From the NCBI GenBank assembly GCA_015501075.1, contig JADNYJ010000073.1:62001-126000 (forward strand): a DNA stretch of 64,000 nucleotides, written 5' to 3'. Position numbers and translations under genes: made by a program. The stretch is from Gymnopilus junonius (taxonomy: Eukaryota; Basidiomycota; Agaricomycetes; Agaricales; Galerinaceae). The notes under the pieces were generated by a model that did no database searches, was not told the origin of the DNA, and saw only the letters and a list, made by a program, of their open reading frames with translations. Shown one piece after another: positions 23,187 through 33,477 of this stretch; the first letter of the stretch is position 1; the number at the start of each line of letters is the position of its first letter.

Positions 23187-23830
23187 TTAATCAGTATTCA
23201 TCTCACCAGCCTCACCCTCGTTACTGTCATCCTCGCTTTCATCATAATAGTTATTGATGTTGTCGAAAACTTCCTCCTCCTCATCGTATTCTTCACCCTT
23301 CTCTTCCTGACTATCTTCTCCCCCATCCTCATCCCCATCAAATGGCATCAAACTCATCGCATCGGCATTGTCATTAATCAACCATGAAAATGTCATCTCC
23401 ATACCTGCATCCAAGAGAGCATGAATTCATGTAAGGGCCAATATGGGGATTTTATCCAAATAGTATTGATGACAATCAGAATCATACCCGATGGAAAACC
23501 CAAACCTGCGCAAAGGTCTTCTATGAGGGTTCTTCAACTCCGAAAGAGGGCCAAAGATATTACTGATGTCGTCCCATGTATTTTTGGAGATTTTGGGCGC
23601 TCTGGTCCCTACTGTGTGTTGTCCTTCTGGAGGCTCGGTGTTTGCAATTTAGAGGGACATGGACTCAATAAAATAGTAAACAATGTGGCACATGCCTCTC
23701 TTTTTCTTAAACCAGGATGTCGTCCCCTCAAACCCCTCGAAACTTGTTCTATTCCTTCAAATCTACATTACAACTGCTCGATGCATGTGCCCTGAAGAAC
23801 CTCGGAATACTCTCCGCTCCGAAATGGATG
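23187..23830 (-). pseudogene. Degenerate F-box gene 3' fragment (copy 2)
   Basis: On the minus strand, WDDISNIFGPLSELKNPHRR and GYDSDCHQYYLDKIP lead, after a stop, to MEMTFSWLINDNADAMSLMP and an acidic Asp/Glu tail ending in EAGEMNTD (23187). Copy 1 on the plus strand (17750-18171) carries recognisably the same order: SWNDISAIFGHLL, DTYYLDN, IIWIINDKVDGIDLMP, an acidic tail and ADNMNIDQ. The two are therefore diverged paralogues in inverted orientation around eIF2A. The F-box end of this copy is not visible in the flanking sequence. Confidence 0.55.
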
Positions 23831-24685
23831 CAGCATTGAACAGCGTGTAATGATTGTGTCACTGAACGCGCGGTCAGAGGTATTACCATGCTCAAAGACT
23901 AAGCAGTATTGGGTACTTCACATTGTTAATGGATAGTAGTAAAAATTCAAATAGAAATCACGTTGGAATTAGTGTACACCATCTTAGAAAATTTGATAAT
24001 AAGTAGCATACACTATGCTTAGAAAATATACTTGACAGAAGACTTCAAGAAGACTTGGGAAGAACTAAGGCGCGTTTGTAGGGCCAGTGGCACGGCAAGA
24101 CGCGTCAAATGTTTATTTTTGTCTGTGGGAAGGCCACGTGCGAGGCTGCAGCCACACCTCGGCCCTCGGCCATAATGATCATCACGTCATGGCTTTGCTG
24201 TTCGATTTGAACTTGTTCCTCTACCATGTCCGCTATTCAAATTGCTTTTCAAGTGATGCTTCTCCTGGCTAATATCGTTCTGCAAGAATTTCATTTTCCC
24301 TGTTTTCTTCTACATGTAGCCTTTGTTTTTATCCTCAGTGGTGCTGCTTGAGCAATTCCGATTTCAAACAAAGGGCAAAGAGCGATACTGGTCGACAAAG
24401 GCAGGGAATGGAATGAATTTGCCGTAGATTGTGGCCAGACGAATCTGGTTTTGTTACCTGTGCACTCCGCTCTCTTTGATGTCTAGTCGATCCTGGTTGA
24501 CAAAGGCTGGGATTAGAACGAATCCGCCATAGTATTCTGTGGCTGGCAGCATTTGGCTTTGCTGCCTCTGGGTTTCATGCTCTTTGACGTCTTTAACAAA
24601 GAATTTGCAGTGGTTTTAAGCTGGTCGCATTCTTGGTTCTCTGTACTTCTCTACCCCTACCCTTGGCGTTCTCAGTCTTCTTGTG
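23831..24685. other. Intergenic region with diverged tandem duplication
   Basis: No gene is supported. Positions 24388-24490 and 24493-24598 are two diverged copies of a roughly 105-bp unit, each beginning CTGGTYGACAAAGGCWGGGA. The rest is featureless by eye. Confidence 0.5.
24388..24598. repeat. Diverged tandem duplication (two ~105-bp units)
   Basis: Unit 1 (24388-24490) and unit 2 (24493-24598) share their start, a central TCTGGTTTTGTTACCT / TTTGGCTTTGCTGCCT block, and a CTCTTTGA(T/C)GTCT end. They differ at many single sites and a few indels, indicating an old duplication upstream of the 24686 gene. Confidence 0.55.
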
Positions 24686-25855
24686 ATGTCGCCCCACTCG
24701 TCCCAGACAGATAACTATGACTTCGGTTGTAACCTTCAGAGGCCTCGTGCGCCTGTCGTTCGGAACCCCGCATTCCAAGAGCATTACATGGAACCTCCCA
24801 TGTGTTCAGTAGATCCCATCGCAACCCAGTTCCAAAGTAATCAATACCAGGCACGGCAGACTACTTTTCAACAACCTCCAGTGCCTCCTTTTCATAACTC
24901 GCGTCCGGAGACATCAACTCATTTCCAACCTCAATATAATGTCGCAGACCCATCAAACCACTCGAACCACCAGCCTCCCCACAACTTCGAATGTCGAACT
25001 TTCCAGGTCTCGGCTCAGCCGCCAATGTCCACCCTAGGGCCTGTATCTACCTCTATGTCCAGAGGAGAGCCTCACCAATATCAGCATGTCATCGACACGC
25101 GCCAGGTTATTTCCTCCTCTCAATTCGACATAATGAACAAATTTGGATTCAAAATGCAGCAACCCACCCAACCTAGCGACAAGTCATTTGAACTTGGTGA
25201 ATCCTTGATACTTCCACGCGCTCCAGGTCTAGGGCCGGAAATTTCACGGGACGCCATTGCAGTGACGACGGTCCCTCGGCTGCCTGAATTTTCGAGTAAA
25301 GACCTCTTCCATGTTATCAAGTTTTCTGTCAATGGAATGCCTGGCCCGTATATTCATGAATTGGCTCGGGGTACGATTAGAATTGATGGAGCTAATGATC
25401 GCGTCTTTGAGGCTTTTGGGTGGAAGACCATCAAATTCCAAATATCCGTTAGTCCTTGGATAGATTGTTGCTTCCAGTTCATAGTTACTAACATTCCTTA
25501 TTTTCAGTGGCCTGGTTTCGAATTCAAGGGGCGTCGGTTGAACGTTCGAGATATGAACGGCGAACCTATGCGTCGAGATGAGTTGGCAAGCATCATTGCC
25601 TCGCAAATTTATCAGTTTCTGTCGGATGTGCAGAATGGTAAAATCACTGTAAGTACTGCCGGTGGTGTCTGTCTATTTTTCTGGTATACCATTCTAATTC
25701 TATTCTTTTGCAATTTGCAGCAAGGGACTATGATTGTCAATGGAAGAGTGAGCAAATCATGGGATATCAAGAAGATCAGCATTGCCCATCTCCGTCTTCT
25801 CGGCATGAACTATTATCGCTCTGATTGGGTGCCCGTATTGGCTCTTGATAATTGA
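24686..25855 (+). CDS. Conserved agaricomycete hypothetical protein
   Basis: There are three exons. The introns are 25448-25507 (60 nt, with a CTAAC branch point) and 25649-25720 (72 nt). The spliced product is about 345 aa from the first ATG in frame (24686). The first 170 residues are rich in Gln, Pro, Ser and His and probably disordered, like the N-terminus of some transcription regulators. The C-terminal half is compact: KFSVNGMPGPYIHELARGTI, FEAFGWKTIKFQI, then WPGFEFKGRRLNVRDMNGEP, DELASIIASQIYQFL and a final SIAHLRLLGMNYYRSDWVPV. I recognise this as the kind of domain that recurs in agaricomycete genomes but know no function. Both introns are multiples of three without stops, so retention would still give a longer in-frame protein. 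Confidence 0.75.
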   Translation: MSPHSSQTDNYDFGCNLQRPRAPVVRNPAFQEHYMEPPMCSVDPIATQFQSNQYQARQTTFQQPPVPPFHNSRPETSTHFQPQYNVADPSNHSNHQPPHNFECRTFQVSAQPPMSTLGPVSTSMSRGEPHQYQHVIDTRQVISSSQFDIMNKFGFKMQQPTQPSDKSFELGESLILPRAPGLGPEISRDAIAVTTVPRLPEFSSKDLFHVIKFSVNGMPGPYIHELARGTIRIDGANDRVFEAFGWKTIKFQISVSPWIDCCFQFIVTNIPYFQWPGFEFKGRRLNVRDMNGEPMRRDELASIIASQIYQFLSDVQNGKITVSTAGGVCLFFWYTILILFFCNLQQGTMIVNGRVSKSWDIKKISIAHLRLLGMNYYRSDWVPVLALDN

Positions 25856-26346
25856 CGAGTGCTTTCGCAGATAGAGTATGCTCTCTTTCTATCGACTTCA
25901 AGTTGCAACAATGCGATTATTATTTTTACTTTACTTTTTGATAATCTACTCTACATTCTTTATAATCAAATTTTACTTGTATACAAATGCATGGTATGAT
26001 TAGCGTTTCGTACCTATTCTCAGTATTTTAATTATAACACGAGGACCTAAGGCCTTTAAGGGACAGACTGGGTTCCGCCTACATGTAGTAGCCAGTTGTC
26101 TACTCCGTACATATCAAGAAGGCTGCTTTCATGCAATTTCTTTTAAAAGACGAAAGACAGAGAAGACAGGTCCAGTATTTACTTTTGAAAGATACCTGAT
26201 ACCCCCCTCCAGCAATGAATGTTCAATATCAATGGACTGAACGTAGCACGTAGGTGCATTATAATCATATTAAATGGCAAACAATAATTTTTTGGGCGTC
26301 TCCAGTCACTACCTCTTCGTAATCAGCTTGCCCCTCTCCGGCCATC
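25856..26346. other. Intergenic region (convergent 3' ends)
   Basis: AT-rich 3' flanks of two convergent genes. I see nothing else. Confidence 0.5.
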
Positions 26347-27552
26347 AACTTGCCTTAGCATCCTTCCTATTTATCCCCTGGCCACGTCACAGAAGAAGTC
26401 CTTGAGGTCATCAAAATCAAGTTTAGCACCACCCGGGTACTCAACCTCAACGAGCTCCCAGATCCATTCCATAGGTGTCCCAAACGTAACATCCGAATCT
26501 GTCGAATCAACTGGGCCCGTTCCACCAGAGAGCAACGCAACTGCTCTACCGTGCGCGTTCGACGATAAGAGATCCAGAATCGCCAACCCGCGAGAAAGGC
26601 CCCGAAATTGAATTTAAATCTTTATCGTATCGAGGGAGGATGACAACTTCGACTGAATCGATATAGCCCCAGGCTGAGTACCTGCGAGCATAGGACATGA
26701 ATCCAGATAAAACGCCGACATTGGTCTTGGAGCCGCAGCCCCTCTTGATGACGCGTCGGATAGGATTTTTGCCGTTGGGTAATTTTGGTTGCTTGATCTC
26801 GTCTGCGGTGAGTATGCCTCTTATTGGGAGGAGACATTCCTGGGGATATGTGAACTTGAATCGCACGTCGTCGCGAGCGCGATCGTTACATCATTCTGCA
26901 CGCGAGATTTTGGGGCTTAGAATCAGAATATAGAATCAGATTAGACGTCCTTCAGAGAAATGGATGCACATTCTCATGCAAATTCTTTAACTTCTCCTTA
27001 TCGAGCTTGATAACCCAAAATCCTTTATATAGCTGTGCCCATGGGAAGAAGGAGGGCCATCGGAGGTGCCCAGTCAACACGACCAATAACACGAGCCGCC
27101 AGATTCCCCCAGTCTCTCTTCGCATTGACGAAAAATCCCTTGAGCGCTTGGATGTGGGTACGCGTTTTGGTCAGCTGGAATTGAGTATCCTTCAGCTTTA
27201 GGTCGTCTGCGGATGTCTTCTGGCCGTTCTTCTGCGTTGCTACTAGTAACGACTCAGAGCGCATGGACAAGTAGGTGAGTGTGTGGTTCAGACTGCCGAT
27301 TTTGCTTTGGATGGAAGTGAGGTAGTTGTTAAATGCTTGGGGTCCCATTACGACAACCTCCTTCTGAGGTGTGGCTACGTAGGTATAGTCAGAATTTGCC
27401 CTAACGTTCTCAAGAGAAAAATAAAACGTACAGGTGCTGTATTTATACTCTTCATTGCCTTCACTGTCCCTGAGCATAACATGGCGGACAGTAGCGGCAT
27501 ATAAATCCTTTCCAACACTGAAATTAAACCCAAGCGTGCCCTGCATACTCAT
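26347..27552 (-). pseudogene. Trypsin-fold (S1-like) agaricomycete protein, disrupted
   Basis: From ATG 27552 the frame gives LGFNFSVGKDLYAATVRHVML, with a histidine in the expected catalytic position. An intron follows, then EVVVMGPQAFNNYLTSIQSK, a helical insertion and RVIGRVDWAPPMA. Further on come KDFWVIKLDKEKLKNL, FKFTYPQECLLPIRGILTADE, YVIKRG-like RRVIKRGCGSKT and FSRVGDSGSLIV, the serine-nucleophile motif GDSGS of chymotrypsin-like proteases. The end is AVALLSGGTGPVDSTDSDV and TFGTPMEWIWELV. The order matches a family common in agaricomycetes. Two breaks are visible: stops at about 26880-26950 between the KLDKEKLKNL and FTYPQ blocks, and a frame change just after GDSGSLIVERA (about 26550). 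The usual N-terminal region is also missing. I call it a pseudogene, with the caveat that base-call errors occur in this window. Confidence 0.65.
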
Positions 27553-28563
27553 CTTCCGGTAGTTGAATAGGTGGATGGATTACAACCGAGGAGGTTCCTA
27601 TAGATTTAAAGGGCTGGGATGGGCGAGTTGAGAGAGGATTGAGGGGAGTTCCACTGTCAAACATGGATGCGACGAAAAGACTGCAGGAATCGCACCGCCA
27701 CCGCCAATCAACTTGAAATTACCCTTTGAATATTTGAATCTTGACACTACACCAGCGCACTCTCATTTGCTTTCTTTATTCTACAGACCGCCGTTGATTC
27801 AGTCGCGACCTCCTGCAGGCGTTTTGACTCTTGAGGCCCGCAGTCTGAAATTTCCGAAAGGAAGGGCTTCGCTTAGGAAAATGGTGCCAATGGGGCGATG
27901 GATATGGCGGCTATGGATGGCGGAGGTTGAAAATATGTCCTTCTTATATGTATGTACCTTCTCAGCTCTGACTAGAACTTTTATTCTGTTTTTCTTTCTT
28001 CTTCTTTTGGTTCGTGTCGCATTTTGTTGAGTTCTTGAATCGATTTACGGATTTTATTCTAGGGTGATTTCTTCAATACTTCTTCTTGGATAGGCTATAT
28101 AAACTTAATTTGGGGCAGGAGCTGTATACGTTGAATCCCAATCTGGCTTCGGGACCATTTACGAGGCTATGCTTCGCCGCTTTCTCCCCATACTGTGCAT
28201 CGTTACTGTGCGTTTGATGACCTGTCTAGGCGCTGCAATAACTTCAGAAAAATGAATTGGATTTACATTGCGGTAATTTGCATACGAGTCGAGTTGGTCA
28301 GGGAGTCGACGAGAACAGGTTACTCAAAGTTCAAATGCTGGACTTGATATCAATCGCCGCGCATTCCAGGGTCGCTACAGCCATATTGCATGCCAAGTCA
28401 TTACCGTCATCTCTACTTAAGCGATGACAGGCACATTCCGACAATTGAATTGGTGTGATCTCTCCCTCCACGTCCTCTTTCTAAACTTCAGCTTTCACTA
28501 CAAACGACCGCGTCACCTCCTGCTGGAATTCTGCATGATCTAGGAGGAAACTACCTGAGAGAA
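27553..28563. other. Intergenic region
   Basis: No supported gene. A 105-codon ORF at 27713-28030 has no recognisable features and sits between the start of the protease-like gene and the promoter of the first four-TM gene. Confidence 0.45.
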
Positions 28564-29606
28564 ATGGCGCAGGACCTGGGAGCTATTCTAATCTCACTAG
28601 AAATCGGTATGTTTATCATCTTCCTAACTTGTTAACGCCCCTACACCACACGCTAATTAACCTCATTTTCTATCCGTCCTTTATTCCTATTCCTGAATCC
28701 TATCCAGTCCTCTTCAGCATCCTCTCAATACCCCTCGCCACCCTCAGCGCACTTCTCTTCTCATGGCTCACCCACCTTCCACACACAGTCCGTCAGGAGG
28801 TGGAGAAGGATCTAGGAGGAGGCGCAGGATTGCTCGTCGTCCTTTTCGTGGGCATGCTAGGAAGTTTTCTGTGGCTCGTGATGATCCTGTGCATAGGCTT
28901 CCGAGTCAATTGTCTCCTTCGTCCTCCTGTTACTAATGTAATTTTGCTCTTCCCCTTTAGATACATACTCCTGAGCTCCAGATATAACCAGGTTTTGACA
29001 GCAAAAGTAGTCGGCGTGTTGGGGTTTTTATCTGTGATCATGTGGGTGGCATATCTCGTTGCTACTCCCTGGCATCCAGGTTCGTATCACTTAACTTTCA
29101 TCTCCTCTATGTACAAATATTGTTGGCTTGGATTGGGTTGACTGACTGCTTTTTATAGAATCCAAACTTTCTCCAGAAATCCTAGCCGTACAGACAGTTC
29201 GCAAAGGGTGCAGGGAGATCCTTGCCTTGAAGTGCTTGATACTCGTTAATCTCAGCTGTGAGTCCCACCTGCTTTGTGTGCTTTACTCTATTGCGCATGC
29301 CGATTCATAAATTCGGTAGTGCTAGCGCTTTTTATATTGACCTGTATCGGGGAGAATAGAAGGCTATCTGGCCCTGGAAATGCTAGTAGCGCTCGAGGGC
29401 AGCGCACCGCCGTTATTGCACCCAATAACATTATGGCATTGGAAGACGGCGCAGCTGGGCAGCCAGCTCATAGTAGGGAAGTGGCAGGTAAAGGGAATTT
29501 AGGTGGTGCGGTTGATCGTAATGTATCCCACCCTGAATCAGAGGAAACGCAGGAAAAACCAACGACTGAGGCAATAAATATGGCAGCTATGGACGGTGCA
29601 GGTTGA
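28564..29606 (+). CDS. Four-TM membrane protein, tandem paralogue 1
   Basis: Five exons (28564-28606, 28708-28888, 28961-29079, 29159-29257, 29320-29606) sum to 729 nt, or 242 aa, all with GT-AG junctions in frame. Four hydrophobic segments are visible: VLFSILSIPLATLSALLFSWL, GLLVVLFVGMLGSFLWLVMI, VVGVLGFLSVIMWVAYLVA and ILALKCLILVNLS joined to LLALFILTCIG. Conserved loops are THLPHTVRQEVEKDLGGG after TM1 and ATPWHPESKLSPEILAVQTV before TM4. The C-terminal tail is hydrophilic and ends INMAAMDGAG. I do not recognise the family. It is the first of three tandem copies in the same orientation and is intact. Confidence 0.8.
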
Positions 29607-29999
29607 CATCGGAGAGCCAGTCCTTCTTTTGTGCTTCCCTTTGTAGCTATTAGCGACAACTATCCTTGTAACACTTGAGTGACTCGCTGAAATCTTCTCA
29701 TTCCCTAGGCGGACTGAATTATATGAGTATCAGAGGCTATGCTTCGGCTTCGCTGTGCTGTGATGTTGACATCATCAGCCATCTAACGTGGAGTCATCTG
29801 TATCCTTGAGTGAACACAGCTTCCCACTGCCAATTATGTTGACCTCATGATTGCGTTGCAAGTGATTAAGAGTCATGGTGACAGGCACAAAAGATCAACG
29901 TTGGGTGGATGATTCTTTTCTCTGCCCTCTAATCTTTTACACAGTATACCTCTCTTGCAAAGGTTTTGAGTGGCTTGGGAGGTGTTTGCTGGTTCGAAG

Positions 30000-31014
30000 A
30001 TGATCCAGGACCTGGGCCTTATTCTGATCGGATTGGAAATTAGTGAGTCCATTGCAATACAAAAACTTCTCATCATGAACGTTCCCATTGATACTGAATC
30101 TCCTTTTCCCCTCATTTTTATGTCTATTGTTATTTCAAACTTGAAGTCTACATTTGCTTCCTCTCACTACCCATCTCCATCCTCAGCGCGATCATTCTCT
30201 CATGGATTGTACACCTCCCAGTTACTATCCGTCAGGAGGTAGAGAAAGGGCTGGGAGGCGGGGCAAGATTTGTTGTCATACTTGTTCTAGGTATGCTAGG
30301 AAGTTTTATGTGGATCATGATGATCTTGTGCGTAAACTCGATTTTATTTGTCTGAGAAAATTTCTAATCAGCATGGAACTATTGAGCAGCTGTGCAACAT
30401 GTACCAATGATAATGACATTATGGTTAAAGTGACATTCAGTCTGGGACTTGGCTCTATTATCTTATGGATCGTATATGCCGCATGTACTCCATGGCATCC
30501 AGGTCTGTGTAAATTCCACTTTAATGGAACAGGTTAATGCTGATAGAACCTGTCTCTCCAGAATCCAAACTTTCACCTGAAGTACTATCTGCCCACACAG
30601 TGCGAACAGGTTGCAGGCAGATCCTTGCCTTAAAATGTTTGATTGTAATCGTTTTAAGCAGTGCGCTGATCATTTTCATCCCTTTTGTCGAGGTGCTCAT
30701 CTACATACCCGAAATTAGTTATGGCGATTTTTATTTTAACTTGCATTGGAGAAAAGTATGGGATGTTTGGTACACCAAATAACACTCGAAACACGCGGCG
30801 TAATAGAAAGACTACAACACCGAATATCAACGCCTCCGAAGATGGTGCAGCTGAGAGGCTGGCTCAAACTGGGGTGAAGGCAATTAATAACTTGGATCTA
30901 GAGGCTGGTACCGGCAGTGGTAACGCTGTTACATCCCAGCTGGAATCAGAGAAAACTCAATGCGAATCAAAGACCGAGGTAATAAATATAGCGGCTCTGG
31001 ATGGGGCAGATTGA
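30000..31014 (+). CDS. Four-TM membrane protein, tandem paralogue 2
   Basis: Exons 30000-30042, 30147-30327, 30372-30502, 30562-30660 and 30719-31014 total 750 nt (249 aa). Exons 1, 2 and 4 have exactly the same lengths as in paralogue 1 (43, 181 and 99 nt). The protein repeats the same plan: FLSLPISILSAIILSWIVHLP then RQEVEKGLGGGARFVVILVL, FSLGLGSIILWIVYAACTPW then HPESKLSPEVLSAHTVR, CLIVIVLS joined to VMAIFILTCIGEK, and a hydrophilic tail ending INIAALDGAD. Most of the divergence from paralogue 1 lies in the tail and third exon. It is intact, with function unknown and probably membrane-located. Confidence 0.8.
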
Positions 31015-31343
31015 ACTGCCCTCTTGTTAAATCTAGTGATAAATTTATGAAAATTGACCGGATGTTCCGATCCATCTCTTTGACCAAGATTGACATGTCC
31101 TTGTGACTCATGGCATCCGATAAATATGTATATGTACCTCCCATTCTATAATTGTCCGAGTCGATCATTCCAACAACGTACAACGTGGGGCCTGTGACAT
31201 GTCGTAAGTATTTCAGTATTTAAAGAAGGATAGCTATTGGTGTCGCCTAGGAAGGCCCCTTTACTCTCTTGCTAAATTTGACTCCTGATTCGTTCTGGCG
31301 TCACTTCCTCTTTCCCACATCGTCAGAAACTGCATTTTGATAC

Positions 31344-32333
31344 ATGTTGGTGGATTTGCCTGTTGGGGTTGCGGTTAGTAAGCCCACTCTTTCGAGTTCC
31401 TAAAATTTCGATTCTCCTCACTGATGCCATAACTTCTTTTCTTGTAATACAGTGTGTATCACCGCCATCTCATTCGTTGTTCCTATTATGGGTGCAATTA
31501 TTCTCTCATGGATCGCCCACCTCCCAACAGCAGTCCATCAGGAATTAGATAGTGCACTTGGGCCTCACTATAAAGCTGGTTTTATCGTAGGCATGACAGG
31601 TTGTCTCATCTGGATTGCGGCTTTTTTGTATGCAACTCTTTTAGTTACAAATATTCTGAATGACTTTTGATAGTGCTAAAATTTTGAACAGCTACGCGAC
31701 CTTCTCCAGGCAAATTAATAAAAGCATTGCATCCGGTTACTTGGTTTTACTAGCTATAATATTATGGGTATCTTCTGAGGGGTTGATATCATGGAATACA
31801 GGCTCGTGGCTTCTCATTAATATTACACCAAACACATTAAATTTTCTTACCTAATTTACAGAAGCCAAGCTCTCAGCAGAAGTACTATCTGCCCCCACAG
31901 TGCGAAACGGGTGCAAGCAGATTCGGGTCTTTCAGTGTTTGGTTCTCGTGATTCTGAGCTGTAAGTTCCATAAATTCTCATCTTCTCGGCATTCATAAAA
32001 TTCACAATCTATGCATAATTTATAGTACTGGCACTTTTCTTCTTGTCTGCCATTGCAGAGAAAAACGGACTGTTCAACCATTCAAGCTGGGCATCACGAC
32101 ACCTCGGGCGACTGCTACTGCCTCACTGAGTAACACTAACAATGTCAGGACGGAAGATGGTGCGGAGGAGCGATTACCACATCCTGATTTGGTCCGAAGA
32201 AAAGGAGATTTGGAGGGTGGTAACACCGATGACTGTACCGCAAGAGTTATTCGACCGCAGTACAAGCTCCCAAAAACAAGCAAAATCTGGGGTCGAGTTA
32301 ACAGATATGGCCGCCACGGATGGCGCAAATTAA
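31344..32333 (+). pseudogene. Four-TM membrane protein, tandem paralogue 3 (probably decaying)
   Basis: The exons corresponding to 2, 3 and 4 of the paralogues are 31453-31627 (175 nt), 31692-about 31807 and 31862-31960 (99 nt, identical length). They encode FVVPIMGAIILSWIAHLPTA, VLLAIILWVSS and KLSAEVLSAPTVRNGCKQI. The start codon and first exon are uncertain because the 31344 ATG is in the wrong phase. The intron after exon 3 would need a GC donor (ACAG|GCTCGT). In the last exon the tail homology is spread over three frames: LALFFLSAIAEKN, then EDGAEERLPHPDL in the next, then VELTDMAATDGAN in the third. The final motif clearly matches INMAAMDGAG and INIAALDGAD. At least two frame changes therefore separate homologous parts. 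Confidence 0.6.
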
Positions 32334-32732
32334 ATCAGCTGTTCATAGAGTAAAATATTCAAATGATTCTATTTGTGTCCCCATCGTGGCTCCATTGGTT
32401 TGAGTTCGTTTCCTTTGCTAAATAATACTCCTTGTGAAGAAGTCTATACATAGCAGTCGCATGCAGATATTTTAGATGTAACAGAGAGTTGCCGCATCAA
32501 GCACAGGATCCGTTCATCACGGCGTATCTCGCCATTATAAAGACCCTGTGCATGATGGAAACGATCCCCCAGCCCGGAGCACCGCCCACTCACTCTCTAA
32601 GTACCAAAGGTGAGCTTTATCGATGATTTTAATTGGTAAAGTTGGACGAATGCTAATGAGTTTGCATCGTTAGATTTTAGGCTGGTCCTAAGTTTATAGC
32701 TGATTTTCATTTGCTTCCGAAAAACCCAAAGA

Positions 32733-33285
32733 ATGCGTTTCTATTCCACTTTTGTTGTCCTTGGTCTCGCTATCGCAGGCGCTCTTGCTTATCCTGCGGT
32801 ATTTATCTTCTAGTATCCCACAGCGAACGCATGCTGACATTCTTTCTTTATTCTGACAGTCCGACTCAGGCAATTCTCTTTACGCTCGTTCCGCTGATGC
32901 TGAAGATTTGGCCCTCCGAGATCTCTACGAGGCCTATTTAAATGAGATGGCTGCTCGTGACTACGACGACGCCCTCGATCTCGAGGCTCGACACGATCAC
33001 CATGTCAGCGTCACTGTCCATCTCAGAGCAGACGAATTTGACGAACTGGATGCCCGCGACTACGATGACGACCTTGAAGAGCTTGCCGCTCGCTATGACG
33101 AGTTCCTTCAAGAGCGGGACTTTGAGGACGAGGATTTTGAAGCTCGTGAAGATTATGAAGAGGTGAGTAGGCTGACCAACGACCTTCCGTCACCATCTTG
33201 CTCACATGGAATCCCCCTGAATTAGTTGGACGCAAGAGAACCCTTTCACCCTCGCATCGGGATTGTCATCCCATCTTCTGATTGA
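32733..33285 (+). CDS. Small secreted acidic repeat protein
   Basis: Three exons (32733-32798, 32860-33162, 33226-33285) give 142 aa. The first exon is a clear signal peptide, MRFYSTFVVLGLAIAGALAYPA. The mature protein is highly acidic and built on a repeated motif of the form L-x-AR-(D/E)-(Y/F)-(D/E)-(D/E): MAARDYDDALDLEARHD, ELDARDYDDDLEELAARYDE, LQERDFEDEDFEAREDYEE and LDARE. A short block, HHVSVTVHL, interrupts the repeats. There are no cysteines in the mature part, so it is not a hydrophobin or a disulphide-rich effector. Agaricomycetes secrete many such proteins of unknown role. The AR-D/E repeats could be processing sites or a metal- or cation-binding surface, but that is a guess. Confidence 0.75.
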
Positions 33286-33477
33286 TGCAAGTGCATCATG
33301 TCGCGATGTCTTGCTAGAGTAGAGTAGTTTGCTGTGTTCCTCAAAGCAAATACTATTCGATCCGAGCAATTGACCTACGCAACGAATCAGACGCGGAATT
33401 CAATATCTATTACACTTGGCCATGATAGTACAATGTCAAAAACCCTTAAGAAAACCCTATGTAATATACATGAAACG

